NCBI GenBank assembly: GCA_015680685.1
Contig: MNCI01017535.1
Span: 1-64,000, forward strand
DNA length: 64,000 nt
Origin: Gnetum montanum
Lineage: Eukaryota > Streptophyta > Gnetopsida > Gnetales > Gnetaceae
Direction: 5' to 3'
Position numbers and translations under genes: made by a program. Under the pieces are notes generated by a model. It did not search any database and was not told where the DNA came from. It was given only the letters and a program-made list of their open reading frames with translations. The stretch's first letter is position 1. Each line of letters begins with the position of its first letter. Below, one piece after another: positions 11,369-23,500 of this stretch.

Positions 11369-11610
11369 CTTCTAGATTCAGCTCAAACACCTCAAACCTT
11401 TGGCATTCTGTTCATGGTGTTGCACCTGCACAGTTTCAATCGTGTTGTCTGTCAGGAACGTCAAGACGCTCTACATCGAACCAACCAGTAGCGTCTCTAA
11501 AATAGCAGCAGCTACATCGCCTAGTAGATGCGACTAGACGATTACGCTAAAATTATGAAGCAGAAACTGCAAAAACTCCCGTGCACCTCTTCGGAACCAT
11601 ACTGCCTCCT

Positions 11611-11618
11611 CTTTTATA
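11611..11618 (-). promoter_or_regulatory. TATA box of the antisense gene
   Basis: The minus strand reads CGTATAAAAGAGGAGG, about 245 bases upstream of the exon 1 ATG at 11368. In-frame stops sit directly before that ATG (TAG AAG ATG), so the coding start is well defined if this is the first exon. This gives the antisense unit its own promoter independent of any LTR. Confidence 0.5.
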
Positions 11619-12877
11619 CGAGCATGAGGAGGAGGAACATTGGCCGCGGGAACATGTGAGCAGTATAGAACGCCCATGATGTTCAGAATGATTAGGATGG
11701 TCCTTAGCATAATATTGTACAATAGAAATGCATTACTATTAGACATATCCTTCAGACATAGAAATTCATCACGCAAAATTAGGGTTCTCTTGACTCCTAG
11801 AACATTACAGATTATACTGGAAATGCATAGCCAACATTGCCTAAACCTTTGCAATAGCTCAAAGTCTGTCTCTGACAACGACAATGAAAGCAATACTTGC
11901 ATACTACTCTAGCGTAATATGTAACTATTACGGGTGAGAAAAGAAAGGAAAAACAAAACCCTAATTACGCTACACACAGATACAATACTTAGGCTTTTCG
12001 ATTATACACTACGCTTGCACAGTATTGTTTAACGTTACCTAAACCCTCGTGACAACATAAGGTCTGTCTCCAACAACGAAGACAAAGGTAATACAACCAA
12101 CTACAATAGCTTAGTCCGCATAAACAGATATTAATGCCAGATGTAACACGCATTCAAAATAAATACGACCGCGATGCTGTAACAAAAAAATAACAATAGT
12201 GTAAGAAGTTGAAAAGCGACTTCCCAGTTAAGCAGAGTAACCTCTCGAGCCTCAACTCTGGCCTGTGAAACTCACTGTAGACTCTCCTATACTTTGCCAA
12301 TCCTCGCCAGTTTGGTATTCTTTCCTCTGTCCTTTGGTGCCATAGCTGCAATTAAGTAAATCTTTGCGAAATTGTCTGTTTACGCCTCGCTTCTGCTCCC
12401 TTCCTGCTATAGCTAGATTCAAATTCGCGATATCCATGGCCTATTTTGAGCATGAACCACTGGTTTATAAACAGAATGCTTGGGACTAACTGATGTTTTT
12501 TATGCCCGACCGATGTGGAACTTTCCCGAAACACCAGTGTTAGTATGACATGAAACGTGAAGATTGGGGCATTAATTTTGTAGATATCGCATGAACTGTG
12601 GTCTGAAATGAACCTAAACTAATCCGTAGCTTATCACCTCGTAATTTGGCCAACATTAACTACAATCTGTACAAAAATTTAAATTTCTTACTTCGGTATG
12701 CTAGACAAGCCATGTTACATCTTTCATCTCCTCGCCACCTTCTCACAGACTGTGCATATTTATGGCGGTCCACTAAGACCTTAAGCTGGAAGCTTTTCTA
12801 ATACGTAAATCTAACGCAAAGAAAGCAAACTTTTATCATTTAAATAGATCGGCAAAAAAGAATGTAACAACTTCTGT
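11619..12877. other. Non-coding part of the protease-RT spacer
   Basis: I see no conserved coding frame on either strand. By position it is upstream sequence for the antisense gene and the 3' part of the proposed sense intron. A pyrimidine-rich run precedes the acceptor at its right end. Short ORFs here lack motifs and are treated as chance. Confidence 0.5.
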
Positions 12878-12894
12878 TTTTGGTGGTTTTGCAG
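12878..12894 (+). other. Candidate splice acceptor before the RT frame
   Basis: TTTTGGTGGTTTTGCAG, directly followed by the open RT/integrase frame at 12895. In Ogre elements protease and RT are joined by splicing of an intron between them, so an acceptor is expected here. The matching donor near the end of gag-pro (about 7300-7440) was not identified with confidence. Confidence 0.5.
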
Positions 12895-15800
12895 GGCAAT
12901 TTGCAAATGGACGTAGCTTTATTCGCACCCCTAGCCTTAGCAGGCCTATATGGGGAAATCATTAGACAGGTTAATCACATGCTAATAGGAACATACCCTT
13001 CCCTTTGTGACGCAACCATAGCAACATCGGAAATATCCTTAGACTGGCCAGAACATCTAGCCTGAACTCTAGACCTAGAAGCTAGTGACGTGACCGAGGA
13101 CCCTCTCAACGAGATCCCTGTGGTTATGCACAAAGGTGAAAGTAAGACTCTTAGGGTTAGTTCCCTCCTGGACCAAAAGACGTAGAGTGGCATAATCCAA
13201 GTACTCGAAAATAACGCTGCTATATTTGCATGGTCGTACGAAGACATGTCGAGATTAGACCTGAGATTAATAGAACATAACATAGTTTTAGACCCACGCG
13301 TCAAAGCGGTTAAACAGAAGGCATGAAAGATTAAGCTAGAAATCACACTAGCAGTGGGTAATGAAATCACCAAGCTGTATCAAGCTGGCTTCATTTGCGC
13401 AGTTGATTACTCCGACTAGGTGTCCAACATCGTAGTTGTCTCTAAGAAAACGGGAGGCATACGCATCTGCATAGACTTCTGGGATCTGAAGAAAGCCACG
13501 ATTAAGGACAATTTCCCGTTACCGAGTATCGATCAACTGATCAATACAACGGCCAGTCACACACTTCTATCCTTTATGGATGGTTTCTCAGGTTATAATC
13601 AAATTTGTATTAACCCAGAACATCAATTGACCATAACATTTATGATGCCCTGGGGGATTTTCTGTTACACTATGATGCCCTTCGGGCTAAAAAACGCTGG
13701 AGCAACATATCAACGAGCCATGACATACATCTTTAGCGATTACCTCTTAGGGAGATTGAATGACTATGTTGATGACATAGTTGTCAAGTCTGTAAATTCG
13801 AAAGATCATTCAGAAGACTTAGAGTTAGTCCTTAAACGGTGTCTCAAGAATGACTTACGGCTCAACCTAAAGAAATGCATATTCAGAGTTAAAATCGGAT
13901 GCATGTTGGGGTTCATGGTATCAGAGACTGGCATCCGAGTTGACCTCGACAAGGTCAAAGTCATCGTTGATTTAACGCCACCTACAAATCTCAAGGAACT
14001 ACGTGGGTTGGAAGGCAGATTGTAATTTATCAGGCGATTCATATCGAAATTAACAAATAAATTATATCCTATGCAACAACTCCTTAGAAAGGGTGTTAAT
14101 TTTGAATGGACTGATGACTGCCAGTGTGCATTTGACAACTTGAAGAAGGATTTGCAACACTTACCAACGGTTTTCCCACCACAAAGGGATCAGCCTTTTT
14201 ACATTTATCTAGCTAACTTGGACTTGTCTATAGTTGCGTTACTTTGCCAAAAAATGAACGATGGGTCAGAAGCCCCTATCTATTATTTAAGTCATGCTCT
14301 ATTTGCGTACGAAATGAGGTACAATGAGGTGGAGCGTAATTGTTTGGCTTTGGTCTTCGTGCTTAGGAAATGTAGACACTATCTTTTTTGTAGCCAAGTC
14401 AACATAATTTGTAAAAATAATGTTCTACTAGCCATCTCAAACAACTTGTATGAGAGTAGTAGAATAGCTTGTTGGAAGGCTATTACAGCCAAATTCAATT
14501 TACATTATGTTGGCCAATTGTTCACCAAAGGTCAAGCTATAGCTGACCAGCTCACAACATCAGCCGTTCATGATCAAGCTATGTCAGAGCCAGAATTTCA
14601 GGATGAACATGTCCATAGTTTAAGCCCTGTATTAATAGGCCTCGAAGCAACGTTGTATTTCGATGGAGTTTTGACTATCAGAGGTGGCAGTGCTACCGCT
14701 GTTATTACGCTTTCCCTTGAGGATGTTCATCCATTAGCTTACCACTTAGCTTTCCCCTATACGAACAATTTGGCAGAGTACGAGGGGCTTCTCAGGGGAC
14801 TTTTGATAGCCAGAGATCTCAACGTCCAACATGTGGCGATCCGAGGTGATTTGATGCTCGTCATTAATCAAATCACAGGAGTTTATGCCTGCAAAGCTAT
14901 GCATTTGTAGCCCTACTGCAATATGGGTAAAGATCTCCTGAAGCAATTCATGACAACTGATGCCCAACACGTGCCACGTAACGAAAACGCCATAGCCGAT
15001 GCACTAGCCACACTGGTAGTAAACGTGCCACCACACTTGTTTGCCACTTAGCCTGCTTTAATGATAAAATGTACAGACCTTGTCATTCAAGTAGCGTAAA
15101 TCTCTTTGTTAAACATGGCAGGAACGCCAGAATGGTACGACAACATTAAGACTTACCTTTTGCATGGCGAACCACCGCACGAGCTAACACATGTGCAAAA
15201 AGTTGCAGTACGCAAGCGTGCCAGGCAATAATACGTCATCATCGGAGATAGTACTCTCTGTAGACACTCTTTCGATGGGGTATTGCTAACCTACGTTAAT
15301 AATGACCAAGCACAATGAATAGTTAGCGAAGTTCACAAGGGGTTGTGTGGAGGACACGTAGCCTCGCGAGCTATGGCTGCTAAAATCAAACACCTAGGGT
15401 ACTACTGGCTGTATATGGAAAAAGACTGCCTTACTAAGGTTAAGACATGTGACACGTGCTAGCATTACGCAAACTTAATACACGTGTCACCAACCGAGTT
15501 ACACACTACATAGATCACTTGGCCATTCCAACGATGGGGACTAGATATCATAGGTCCCATTACGTCTAAATCTTTCACGGGACATAGCTTCATTATCACC
15601 GCCATTGAGTACCTCACAAAGTGGGTCGAAGCTATCCCCTTACGGAAGATTACTTTCCAACAAGTTTGCCATTTCATCTTAGACAACATAGTAGCCAGAT
15701 TTGGCCTCCCTATGACTATTGTGACTGACAACGGGCCATAATTTAGTAGTACAGAAACCAAATCTTTTTGCGATAATCTTGGTATCAAGCAGTCTTTTTC

Positions 15801-16377
15801 TTCACCCTATTACCTACAAGAAAATGGTCAGGCAGAGGCAATGAACAAAGTGGTCATCAACTTGATGAAAAAGATGCTCAACAACAACAAAAAGTGATGG
15901 CACGAGAAAATCCTCTATGTGCTATGGGCGTATCATACGACATGCAGAACAGCTACAAATAGGACGCCCTATAGCCTAGTCTATGAATCCAAAGTAGTGT
16001 TGCCCTTGGAATTGCAAATCCCCTCATTATGGATGGTCGTCTCCATGGTTATAAATGAGACTCAACATAACGAGTCTAGGATTGTGGATTTGGACATAGT
16101 GGAGGAGAAGCGCATCCAGATGCTTGACACCATCGAAAGATATCAGGACAAATAGAGATAGAAGCATCAGTACAATCTGCATCAACGATTGATCAAGAAA
16201 GGAGACTTAGTTCTCAAGGCCATTTGGGAACCAGTAAAAAAATTCTCTGCAAATTGGGAGGGCCCTTTCCTGGTCGTTGGCGCATACAGCAACGGAGCAT
16301 TCAAGTTAGCGGAGATCGACAACAATGAACACCCAAATCCAGTGAATCATCTGTATTTAAAGTGGTACTACATCTAA
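12895..16377 (+). pseudogene. RT - RNase H - archaeal-type RNase H - integrase of the Tat-like element
   Basis: A single frame of about 1160 codons ends at TAA 16375-16377, with about sixteen in-frame stops and no frameshift. RT: FMDGFSGYNQI near 13576 and the catalytic YVDDIVVKS near 13765. Gypsy RNase H about 14160-14560. Second RNase H 14640-15020 with its acidic residues visible: YFDG, NNLAEYE, RGDLM and ADALA. Integrase: zinc-binding H...H...C..C (HKGLCGGH near 15334, CDTC near 15449), then a DDE core with LDIIGP, VTDNGP and NGQAEAMN, then a C-terminal domain ending LYLKWYYI. Stops replace conserved Trp or Gln, e.g. YSD(stop)VSNIV at 13417, GRL(stop)FIRRF at 14023, DNGP(stop)FSS near 15739. 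The protein would copy RNA to DNA and insert it into the genome; it is inactive now. Confidence 0.85.
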
Positions 16378-16395
16378 ACGCTGACTCAGCTCAAG

Positions 16396-16770
16396 CATAA
16401 AGGTAACACATGTCCGCTACGACGTAAAAATGGCAAAGTTGTACACGTCTGCTACGATGTAAAACTAGCATTTCTTACACGCGTCCGCTAAGACGCTAAA
16501 CTGGTAGAGTTTCTGATCGTCCGCCATGACATGAAACTGGCAAGGTAAGCATACGTTTGTTGAGATGCTAAACTAGCATAGATTTTTCCCTGGGTCATGA
16601 CATAAAACTGACACCCACAGCATGGTCTGCTGGGACCATAAACTAGCTCTTCCACCGTCTGCTACGACGTAAAACTAGCAGGTATTAGTCTGGCCAGACT
16701 TTAAACTGGGACTATGGCCTGCTGAGGCTTAAAACTAGCAACAACAGTAAGCCAGGACTCAAAACTAGAA
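16396..16770 (+). repeat. 35-bp tandem repeat after integrase
   Basis: About eleven degenerate units of 29-36 bases, each ending AAACTAGCA or a close variant and most carrying TCTGCTACGAYGTAAAACTAG. It begins some 20 bases after the integrase stop. Variable tandem repeats between integrase and 3' LTR are a known property of Tat-lineage elements and can seed satellites. Confidence 0.8.
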
Positions 16771-17780
16771 TCCATCAATAGACAATCCATGAAGCAGGTG
16801 AGCGTGATCACTCTTGCATTGCATCCCTACCAGATGGAATAGGTAAGGCATTGGAGCAGACACAACGCTGTTATCTCACTGGCATCCTACTGATTCCTCG
16901 GATACATCGAAAGGCATGCTACTAATCCCTTAGAGATGTTGCTACGATAGCCACTCATTAGTTGCACCTCCTGGGATCAACTTCGCCGGTTGGGGTCTCA
17001 AAGAAACTGTGGCCATCCATGGTTTCAGTAGCCTCCACCCATCGTCGTCACCAGATTCTAGCTTAGTAGGTTCACCCGACTGGTTCTTTGCCTAGTCGAT
17101 GGAGCAAGATGAATCTGGCTATCGACGATAGTTGCATGAACCGCGACATCAACATAGGAACCCTTTCTCTTTGCTATGGTTCCTCTTTAGTGGCCTTCGC
17201 TCTCCTTTTTGCTTTGGACGATGCTTGTTTCAACAGTCTCCCTCCTTAGCGATTAGGATGATTGCTTTTACTCTCTATTCTCTATTACATTTTGTAGGTT
17301 ACTTGTTATGACAGCGTTGATTGAAAATGCGTTCATCAGAAGGTGAAGCGTCACGGCATTCTAAAGTGGCTGCTTAGATTAGTTTGGCTGCTTGGAGTGC
17401 AAACCCTACCTCTCCCTCCATCGGATACCCTACTTCGCTTTCCCCTTCCCTTATCCTTACGACCACCTTTACCCTTCTCTTTGTTTGTACAAAGTGTGAA
17501 CATTCAATCAAGTTCTTTCGTATTTTCATGTCCATGAACTGGCGTAACGTAAATCGCTTAAGGGAATGTAATGCAAAAAAAAGGGCCTGGCAAAATGGAT
17601 GTAAAACAACTCATCCAGGCCATGCAGACGTAACACAACTCGTCCATGCATGCCCTTCATATGCAATGTGGCAGTGTAACTTCTTGCAAATACACTCACG
17701 AAAAGACGCCTAATGACTTGTTTGCAAAAGGTTCATGATCACATGCTTGAGTCTTCCCCGAACCTCCCTCCTCGCACTTC

Positions 17781-17788
17781 TATAAAAA
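17781..17788 (+). promoter_or_regulatory. TATA box in the probable 3' LTR of the Tat-like element
   Basis: CTTCTATAAAAATCCCTC with a C/T-rich stretch (CTTCTTCCCCCCACC type) about 25 bases downstream, a typical plant core-promoter arrangement. It is the main evidence that the LTR U3/R lies around here. Confidence 0.45.
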
Positions 17789-18177
17789 TCCCTCTTATGC
17801 TTTCTTCCCCCCACCTTCGCACTTCCAGGTTTGATAGAGCGACATCTAAGCAATTGCGGATGGACGTTGTTGGTCCCTTTACCTTTTCGGTATTTCGTAT
17901 TCTTTGTCGATGTCTTTCGGGAAAGTCCTCTAAACATCAACAAAGAGGGGCCATTGAAACACCATGAAAATGTTGAGACCTCAATGGTTCAGTAAAGCCT
18001 TGCGATTTGGGCAAGGATTGGCGACAAGTCACAACTTACTAGTTCCCTTTTCGGCTAAAGCGCCGGTTGTGTCATGCTGTGCACCACAGTGCAAATAAAC
18101 TCTAGAGGACAGAACAAAACAAGGGATGCGCGATGGAAGACCTTCAAAGCTTTACAAGTTTTCTATGAAATCTTAAC

Positions 18178-18480
18178 TTCTAGCACATTACACTGCATTA
18201 CGCAACATAGCGTAACACAGCTTAATGCAGCGTAATGACCAGAAGGCAATTCTATCATAGCAACAAAGATGACGGGATTCATGACTTCGATCAGCCAGCA
18301 AAATCTTAAAGGTTTAAACAATAATTCACAGCATACCACGTAGTTCGGCAGGTTTGCTACTTTATGCTGAACTACACTATGCATCATAATCCAACGTGAT
18401 GCAGTGTAATGTAAGCAACGACAAAACCCCAATGAGAGTTTTTTACGATGCGTTACGCTTCGGAGCGTAATGCAGCATGG
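18178..18480. repeat. Scattered GTAATGCAGCG/GCGTAACAC repeats
   Basis: Short blocks such as GCGTAACACAGC, TTAATGCAGCGTAATG, GATGCAGTGTAATG and GAGCGTAATGCAGCATGG recur in both orientations within 300 bases. Their vocabulary resembles that of the 35-bp array at 63602-63863. No regular period here. Confidence 0.4.
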
Positions 18481-18608
18481 CGCTATAAGTTTCAAACACA
18501 AACACATCAAGTCAACAAAATTTTATAAGTTCAAGACACGCATCATCTAAACCACATTTTTTTCCTGACCCTAACCTTATAAATGCTATAGTTGACAAGG
18601 ATCGAAAT

Positions 18609-18640
18609 GGGGAAAAGAAAAAAGAAGGGGGGGGGGGGAA
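18609..18640 (+). other. Purine run with G12, polypurine-tract-like
   Basis: Thirty-two purines in a row: GGGGAAAAGAAAAAAGAA, then twelve G, then AA. It could be a plus-strand priming tract, but no TG follows directly and a TATA box lies 830 bases before it, so its role is uncertain. Confidence 0.3.
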
Positions 18641-19239
18641 ATTTCTTTCAAGAATTAACAAGAGAGTAAAAGAGAATCAACGATTGTGAGAACATTGGAG
18701 GTGATTGGCAAGAACCCTTGATTAGAAACAGTTAGCTAACAGATATTCTACCTCGGATCTAAATTCCTGGTGCCCAGATTAGCTAGAACAAGGTAGATGG
18801 ATCTTTGCTTGTTTCTTCTTTAAATAACATTCTTACTTCTGGCATGTGCTTCGTCCAAACTGAAGTCCACCTGTAATCATCGTATTCAGCATACTTTGTT
18901 CATACTTAAATCCCAGATCTTGGGATTGCATTCTCTATAAATCCGATTTCTTGCGTCCTATTTATACAGATTTTGCAATCGCTTTAAATCATTTACATTG
19001 CTTTCAATTACTTTCAGAATTAACGACATTATATCCCCTCGTTGGGATTACCCTTTTGCCATTCAATTGTTAAAAAGGTTTTACTAATCAAATAAGTCCT
19101 TATTTGATCGACAAGACCATTCATGGCACCTCGGATTCGTCTTCTCCAGCACGGCCCTCGCACGGATCCGGGGTTAGAATTGTGTACACGGATTCTTGTT
19201 CAGTATTTCCAGCGATTGACTTTTTCTATCATTACAGAG

Positions 19240-20570
19240 AGGTAAGGGCCAAGTTGCTGTAGTAGAGGAAGTTATGAAGTTTGACTCTGATGATGAAACT
19301 GAATGTGACATTTGTCAATATGAACATCCAAAGGGATGTTTCCCTATGGTGTCAGACTTACAAGAGTCTAGAGTGTATGCATTGAATCCTCACCTAGCAC
19401 ATAGGTAAGCTCCAAGATGATTGCCTTACCCTCAAGGTAGTCTAGGACAGTTCCACTAGCAATAACAAGCTTGTTACCCAAGTGGATCTCCTTCACAACT
19501 ATACAAACAATACCTATAGTGGTATCAACCACAATCATGGGGAATGCCACCACCAAGGCAGTAGTACCCTTATAGGCAACTAAATTCATATAGGTACTAT
19601 GTTCAGCAACCCATCTCCCCTAGAAGTTTGGCAAGTCATGCATCATTTCAGCATCACCATTACCCTCCAAAGTACCACCGAACACATTCACCATTTACTC
19701 GAGGGGAAAACCCATATCCGTATCCTTATCATCCTCCACATCCCTCTACACCTACACCTCCACCTTCAACTTAGTACCCCCTGCTCCATCCATGTAGGGT
19801 GAGATTTCTCCACAACCGCAACAATGAAATGCTACAAAGGCTATACACTCATTAGCAGTTCTTCAACCAAGTGGTTCAGATAATCAATCAAGGAAATGAC
19901 CCTTCTTTTGGCTTAGTAGTCATCTCTAGCCCTGATAACCTACTTTAGCTAATTGTCTTGCATCTCCATCACCCTCATCCTCTGCATCAAATACCTTTGA
20001 ATGCCCTTCAAACCAAGTGCCACCTAGGATCCACACTGTAATGCTATTTTTGATTGGATTAAGGTTGACAACCTTCCTACAAAAAGATCTGATCTAGGAA
20101 GTCCACTCATCTATCTACAAATTGTTGGATAAGAGCCATGTAAGGCTCTTCTTGACTCTGGTTCTAGAGTTAACCTTCATCTCCCATGATATGTACAAGG
20201 CCTGGAACCTACCACCTCTTAAAAAGAGCAACATCCATTTAGAATTAATAGATTAATCGATTACTATCCCTTTGGGATTAATAGGGGACATTATGACCAT
20301 AGTCTATGGGTGTTCCTATCCTATTGATTTTTTGGTAATCAAGGTGGAAAATTGCAAAAGTGACTTTTCCATCATTATGGGAAGGGCTTGGTTAAGCATG
20401 GTCAATGTTCAAATGGGTATAAGGAACCTATCTCTTAAAATATCTAAGGAAAATGAGCTAGGAAAGATTATGAAGAAGTGTATTCCATGCATCATGTATA
20501 GCAACAATGGGTGCAATTGCATGCAAAAGATTTGTTCCATCAAGAGCACATATATTAAGGCATGCAATTA
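19240..20570 (+). pseudogene. gag end and protease of Athila-like element A
   Basis: The left end translates to ECDICQYEHPKGC, a Cys/His segment also found in element B (GCDICHYVHFMGM). A Pro/Tyr/His-rich linker follows with many stops (19380-20030). The protease active site is retained as ALLDSGSRVNL near 20150, and the C-terminal half (FSIIMGRAWLSMVN) lies near 20370. The frame from 20272 to 20571 is open. Several stops and shifts separate the parts, so it cannot be translated as one protein. Confidence 0.65.
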
Positions 20571-20599
20571 GTGTGCATAAGAAATTAATATTCAATGGT

Positions 20600-23500
20600 T
20601 TTTGTACATAATAGCTACAAAGCAGGAGGGCACCCGGTGGCTAATAGTTGATTCAGATAGCAGCACAAGATGCATGGAGCCAACTGAGAGCCTAACATGT
20701 GCATATGTTGAAGGCATGGATAAAATTGAACAAGTTCATTCCCAACTCTCTAATGAAGATGAGGATACTTGTTAGGGAGAGTTGGAGATCCCTAATTACT
20801 TCAAGTAGGAGCCCTTAGAATTAAAAACTTTACCAGCTAGTATGGAGTATGCATGTTTAAAGAATGGTAAACTAGTCATCATTAATGCCAAACTTGCTCT
20901 TGAAAAAAAAGAAAATTTTTTGATGATGGTAAATAAATGGTCAATAGCCTTTGCTTGGTCATATCCAGAATTAAAAGGAATTGATCCAAGGATATGCTAG
21001 CATCGCATCTACACTAACCTAGCCATGAAGCCTAGAAGGCAACTATAGAGGCAGTCGAATCGTAAATTAAAGCAAATTGTCAAGGAGGAGATAGAGCAAG
21101 TCCTCAAGGCAAGGTTCATTTATCTAATCATGGATAGTGAGTGTGTTAGCCCATTTGTAGTAGTACTGAAGAAGAGTGGAAAATGGTCGATTTGCATCCA
21201 CTTTAGGCTATTAAATATGGCAATGTTTAAAGAGCATTTTTCTTTATGATTTGTAGATTAAGTATTAGATACGATATTCGGGAATTACTATTATAATTTC
21301 TTGGATGGTTATAGTGGCTATAACCAAATCCAAATCACACTAGAAGACTAGGCTAAGACAACATTCACAAGTCCCTGGGGGACTTTTGCATACTATAAGA
21401 TGCCATTTGGCCTATGCAATGCCCCTACAACATTTCAACACTTAGTCCTAAGTATCTTTCAATAACAAATTGGTACTGGTGTTGAAGTTTTCATGGATGA
21501 CTTCTCCACCTATGGAGCTACATTTGAGCAAGCCTTGGACTGACTTGAGCAAGTACTGAAGAGATGTGTAGAGAGAAACCTATGACTTAATTAGCAAAAG
21601 AGTCATCTCATGGTCCAAGAAGGTATTGTGCTAGGGCACAAAATTTTGTAGAAAAGGATTGAGGTAGACCTAGAAAAGATAAGGGTCATCCAAGGAATAA
21701 CATGCCAACCAGAGATTGTAAAAGATGTCTGATCATTTCTTGGACACATTGGTTACTACCGGTGTTTTATTGAGAATTTCTCTAAGATTGCAAAGCTGTT
21801 TGTAGAACTTACAAAGAAAGATGCACCTTTCATTTGGATCAAGGAATGTGAACATGCATTCCAACAATTAAAGGAGAAACTCATAGAAACACCAATTCTA
21901 CAAGCACAAGATTGGTCCAAACCATTCCATATCATGGCAGATGCATCTAACTATGCTTTGGGAGTAGTGCTTATGTAGATGGATGATAAGAAATTTCCAT
22001 ATTATATCCAATCCATGAGTCAAAGCATTGTGGGGATGTAGTTAAATTACACCACCATGGAAAAATAATTAATGGTAGTGGTGTACACACTAGAAAATTT
22101 TAGACATTATGTGCTAGGTTATAAAGTGTTTGTACATATAGATCATAGTGCCATTCACTTCGTTATGAATAAGTCGATGATGAACCCTTGTGTTATATGG
22201 TGGCTTGTGATCTTGTAGGAATTCGATCTTACTATTGTATATTTAAAATGGACTAAGAATATGGCCGTTGATCACCTTTTTCACTTAAGATGGAATAACA
22301 AAGAGGAGGAAAGCCGGCTCTTTGATCAGTTTCTAGATGACCTCCTCTTTATTGGAGCAATAAGTGAAAAAACACTTGAAAAAGCAATATGGTATAATGG
22401 CATGGTCATATATTTTCTCACTCAAGAGATGTCGCAAGACTTAGATTTTAGGAAAAAACAACAATTTCTTCATTGGGTCAAATACTTCATGGAAATCAAC
22501 GGACACCTTTACAAGGTGTGTGTTGATGGCCTGATCCATTGGTGTGTCCCTGAAAAAGATCAATTGCGCATTCTCTAGGATGCTCATGAAGGGCCTTGTA
22601 GAGGCCACTATGTAGGGAGACACATGGCCATAAAAATCTTGATGGTAGGATACTATTGGCCTACAATCTTTAGGGATGCCCACTAGTTCATCAAGTCTTA
22701 TGAATGTTATCAATGTGATGGGGGGATGATTGCTCGCATGGAAGATCCTCAATAGTGGATTCAACCACTGGAACCTTTCAACATATTAGGCATTGACTTC
22801 ATGGATCCCATCACACCCATGTCTAATGGGAAGGCATATATTACAGTTGCAGTTGACTACTACACAAAATGGGTAGAATCAGTAGCTGTTATTGATTGTA
22901 CATCATCCATTGTTGCCAAATTTATACAACAAAATATCGTGAATAGGTTTGGGATGCTACATTCACTAATTTATGATAATGGACTCATTTTATAGGTACC
23001 ACATTTAGACAATTAATGCAACACTTGGGGTAGAACATAGATTAACAACACCTCACCACCCCCAAGCCAATGGTCAAGTAGAGGTAACCAACCAGGAGAT
23101 TACAAAAATACTAACGTGAACCATTAGCAAATATAGGAAGGACTAGAGTACAAAACTTAACGATGCTCTTTGGGCTTATCTTTCAACTTGAAAACTTTCT
23201 ATTAGATGTTCTCCTTATGAGTTAGTGTACGGGAAACTTCCAATACTCCCAATTCAATCCGAGCTTCATACACTGTCAACGACTTATGATCTAAACCTTG
23301 ACCTAAGCCTAGCACAGAAGGAAAGATTGATCAATCTAAATGTGTTAGACAAAAATCACTTAGTGGCCCTATCCTTGAATGAGGTGAAAAAGGCATTTAG
23401 CAAATAGCATCATGACCTTAGAATTAAGAAAGTAAAACTTCAACTAGGAGACAAGGTTCTTTACTGGAACCCCACACATGTACCCTAAAAGATAAAATTT

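Larger units (their letters stand above)
3926..19230 (+). mobile_element. Tat/Ogre-like Ty3/gypsy element, 5'-truncated
   Basis: The order is gag, protease, a 5.5-kb spacer with an antisense gene, RT, gypsy RNase H, a second archaeal-type RNase H, integrase, tandem repeats and a non-coding tail. The dual RNase H is the hallmark of the Tat lineage, and separation of protease from RT by an intron-like spacer is known in the Ogre group. The 5' LTR, primer site and start of gag are missing at the junction with the truncated LTR. The right edge near 19230 is where Athila-like gag sequence begins; a 3' LTR is probably within 17000-19230 but could not be bounded. Confidence 0.7.
16771..19230 (+). 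other. 3' non-coding tail and probable 3' LTR of the Tat-like element
   Basis: No coding frame. It holds a TATA box (17781-17788), scattered GTAATGCAGCG-type repeats (about 18178-18480) and a 32-base purine run with twelve G (18609-18640). A promoter in this place suggests the 3' LTR, but with the 5' LTR lost its ends cannot be fixed by comparison. Gag-like sequence of the next element begins at about 19231. Confidence 0.45.

Noticed and set aside
3926-16377. Repeated TAG at Trp positions as evidence for a recoded genetic code or stop read-through
   Set aside because: TAA and TGA also occur at Gln and Arg positions in the same frames, and other elements here show shifts and stops; deamination decay explains all of it.
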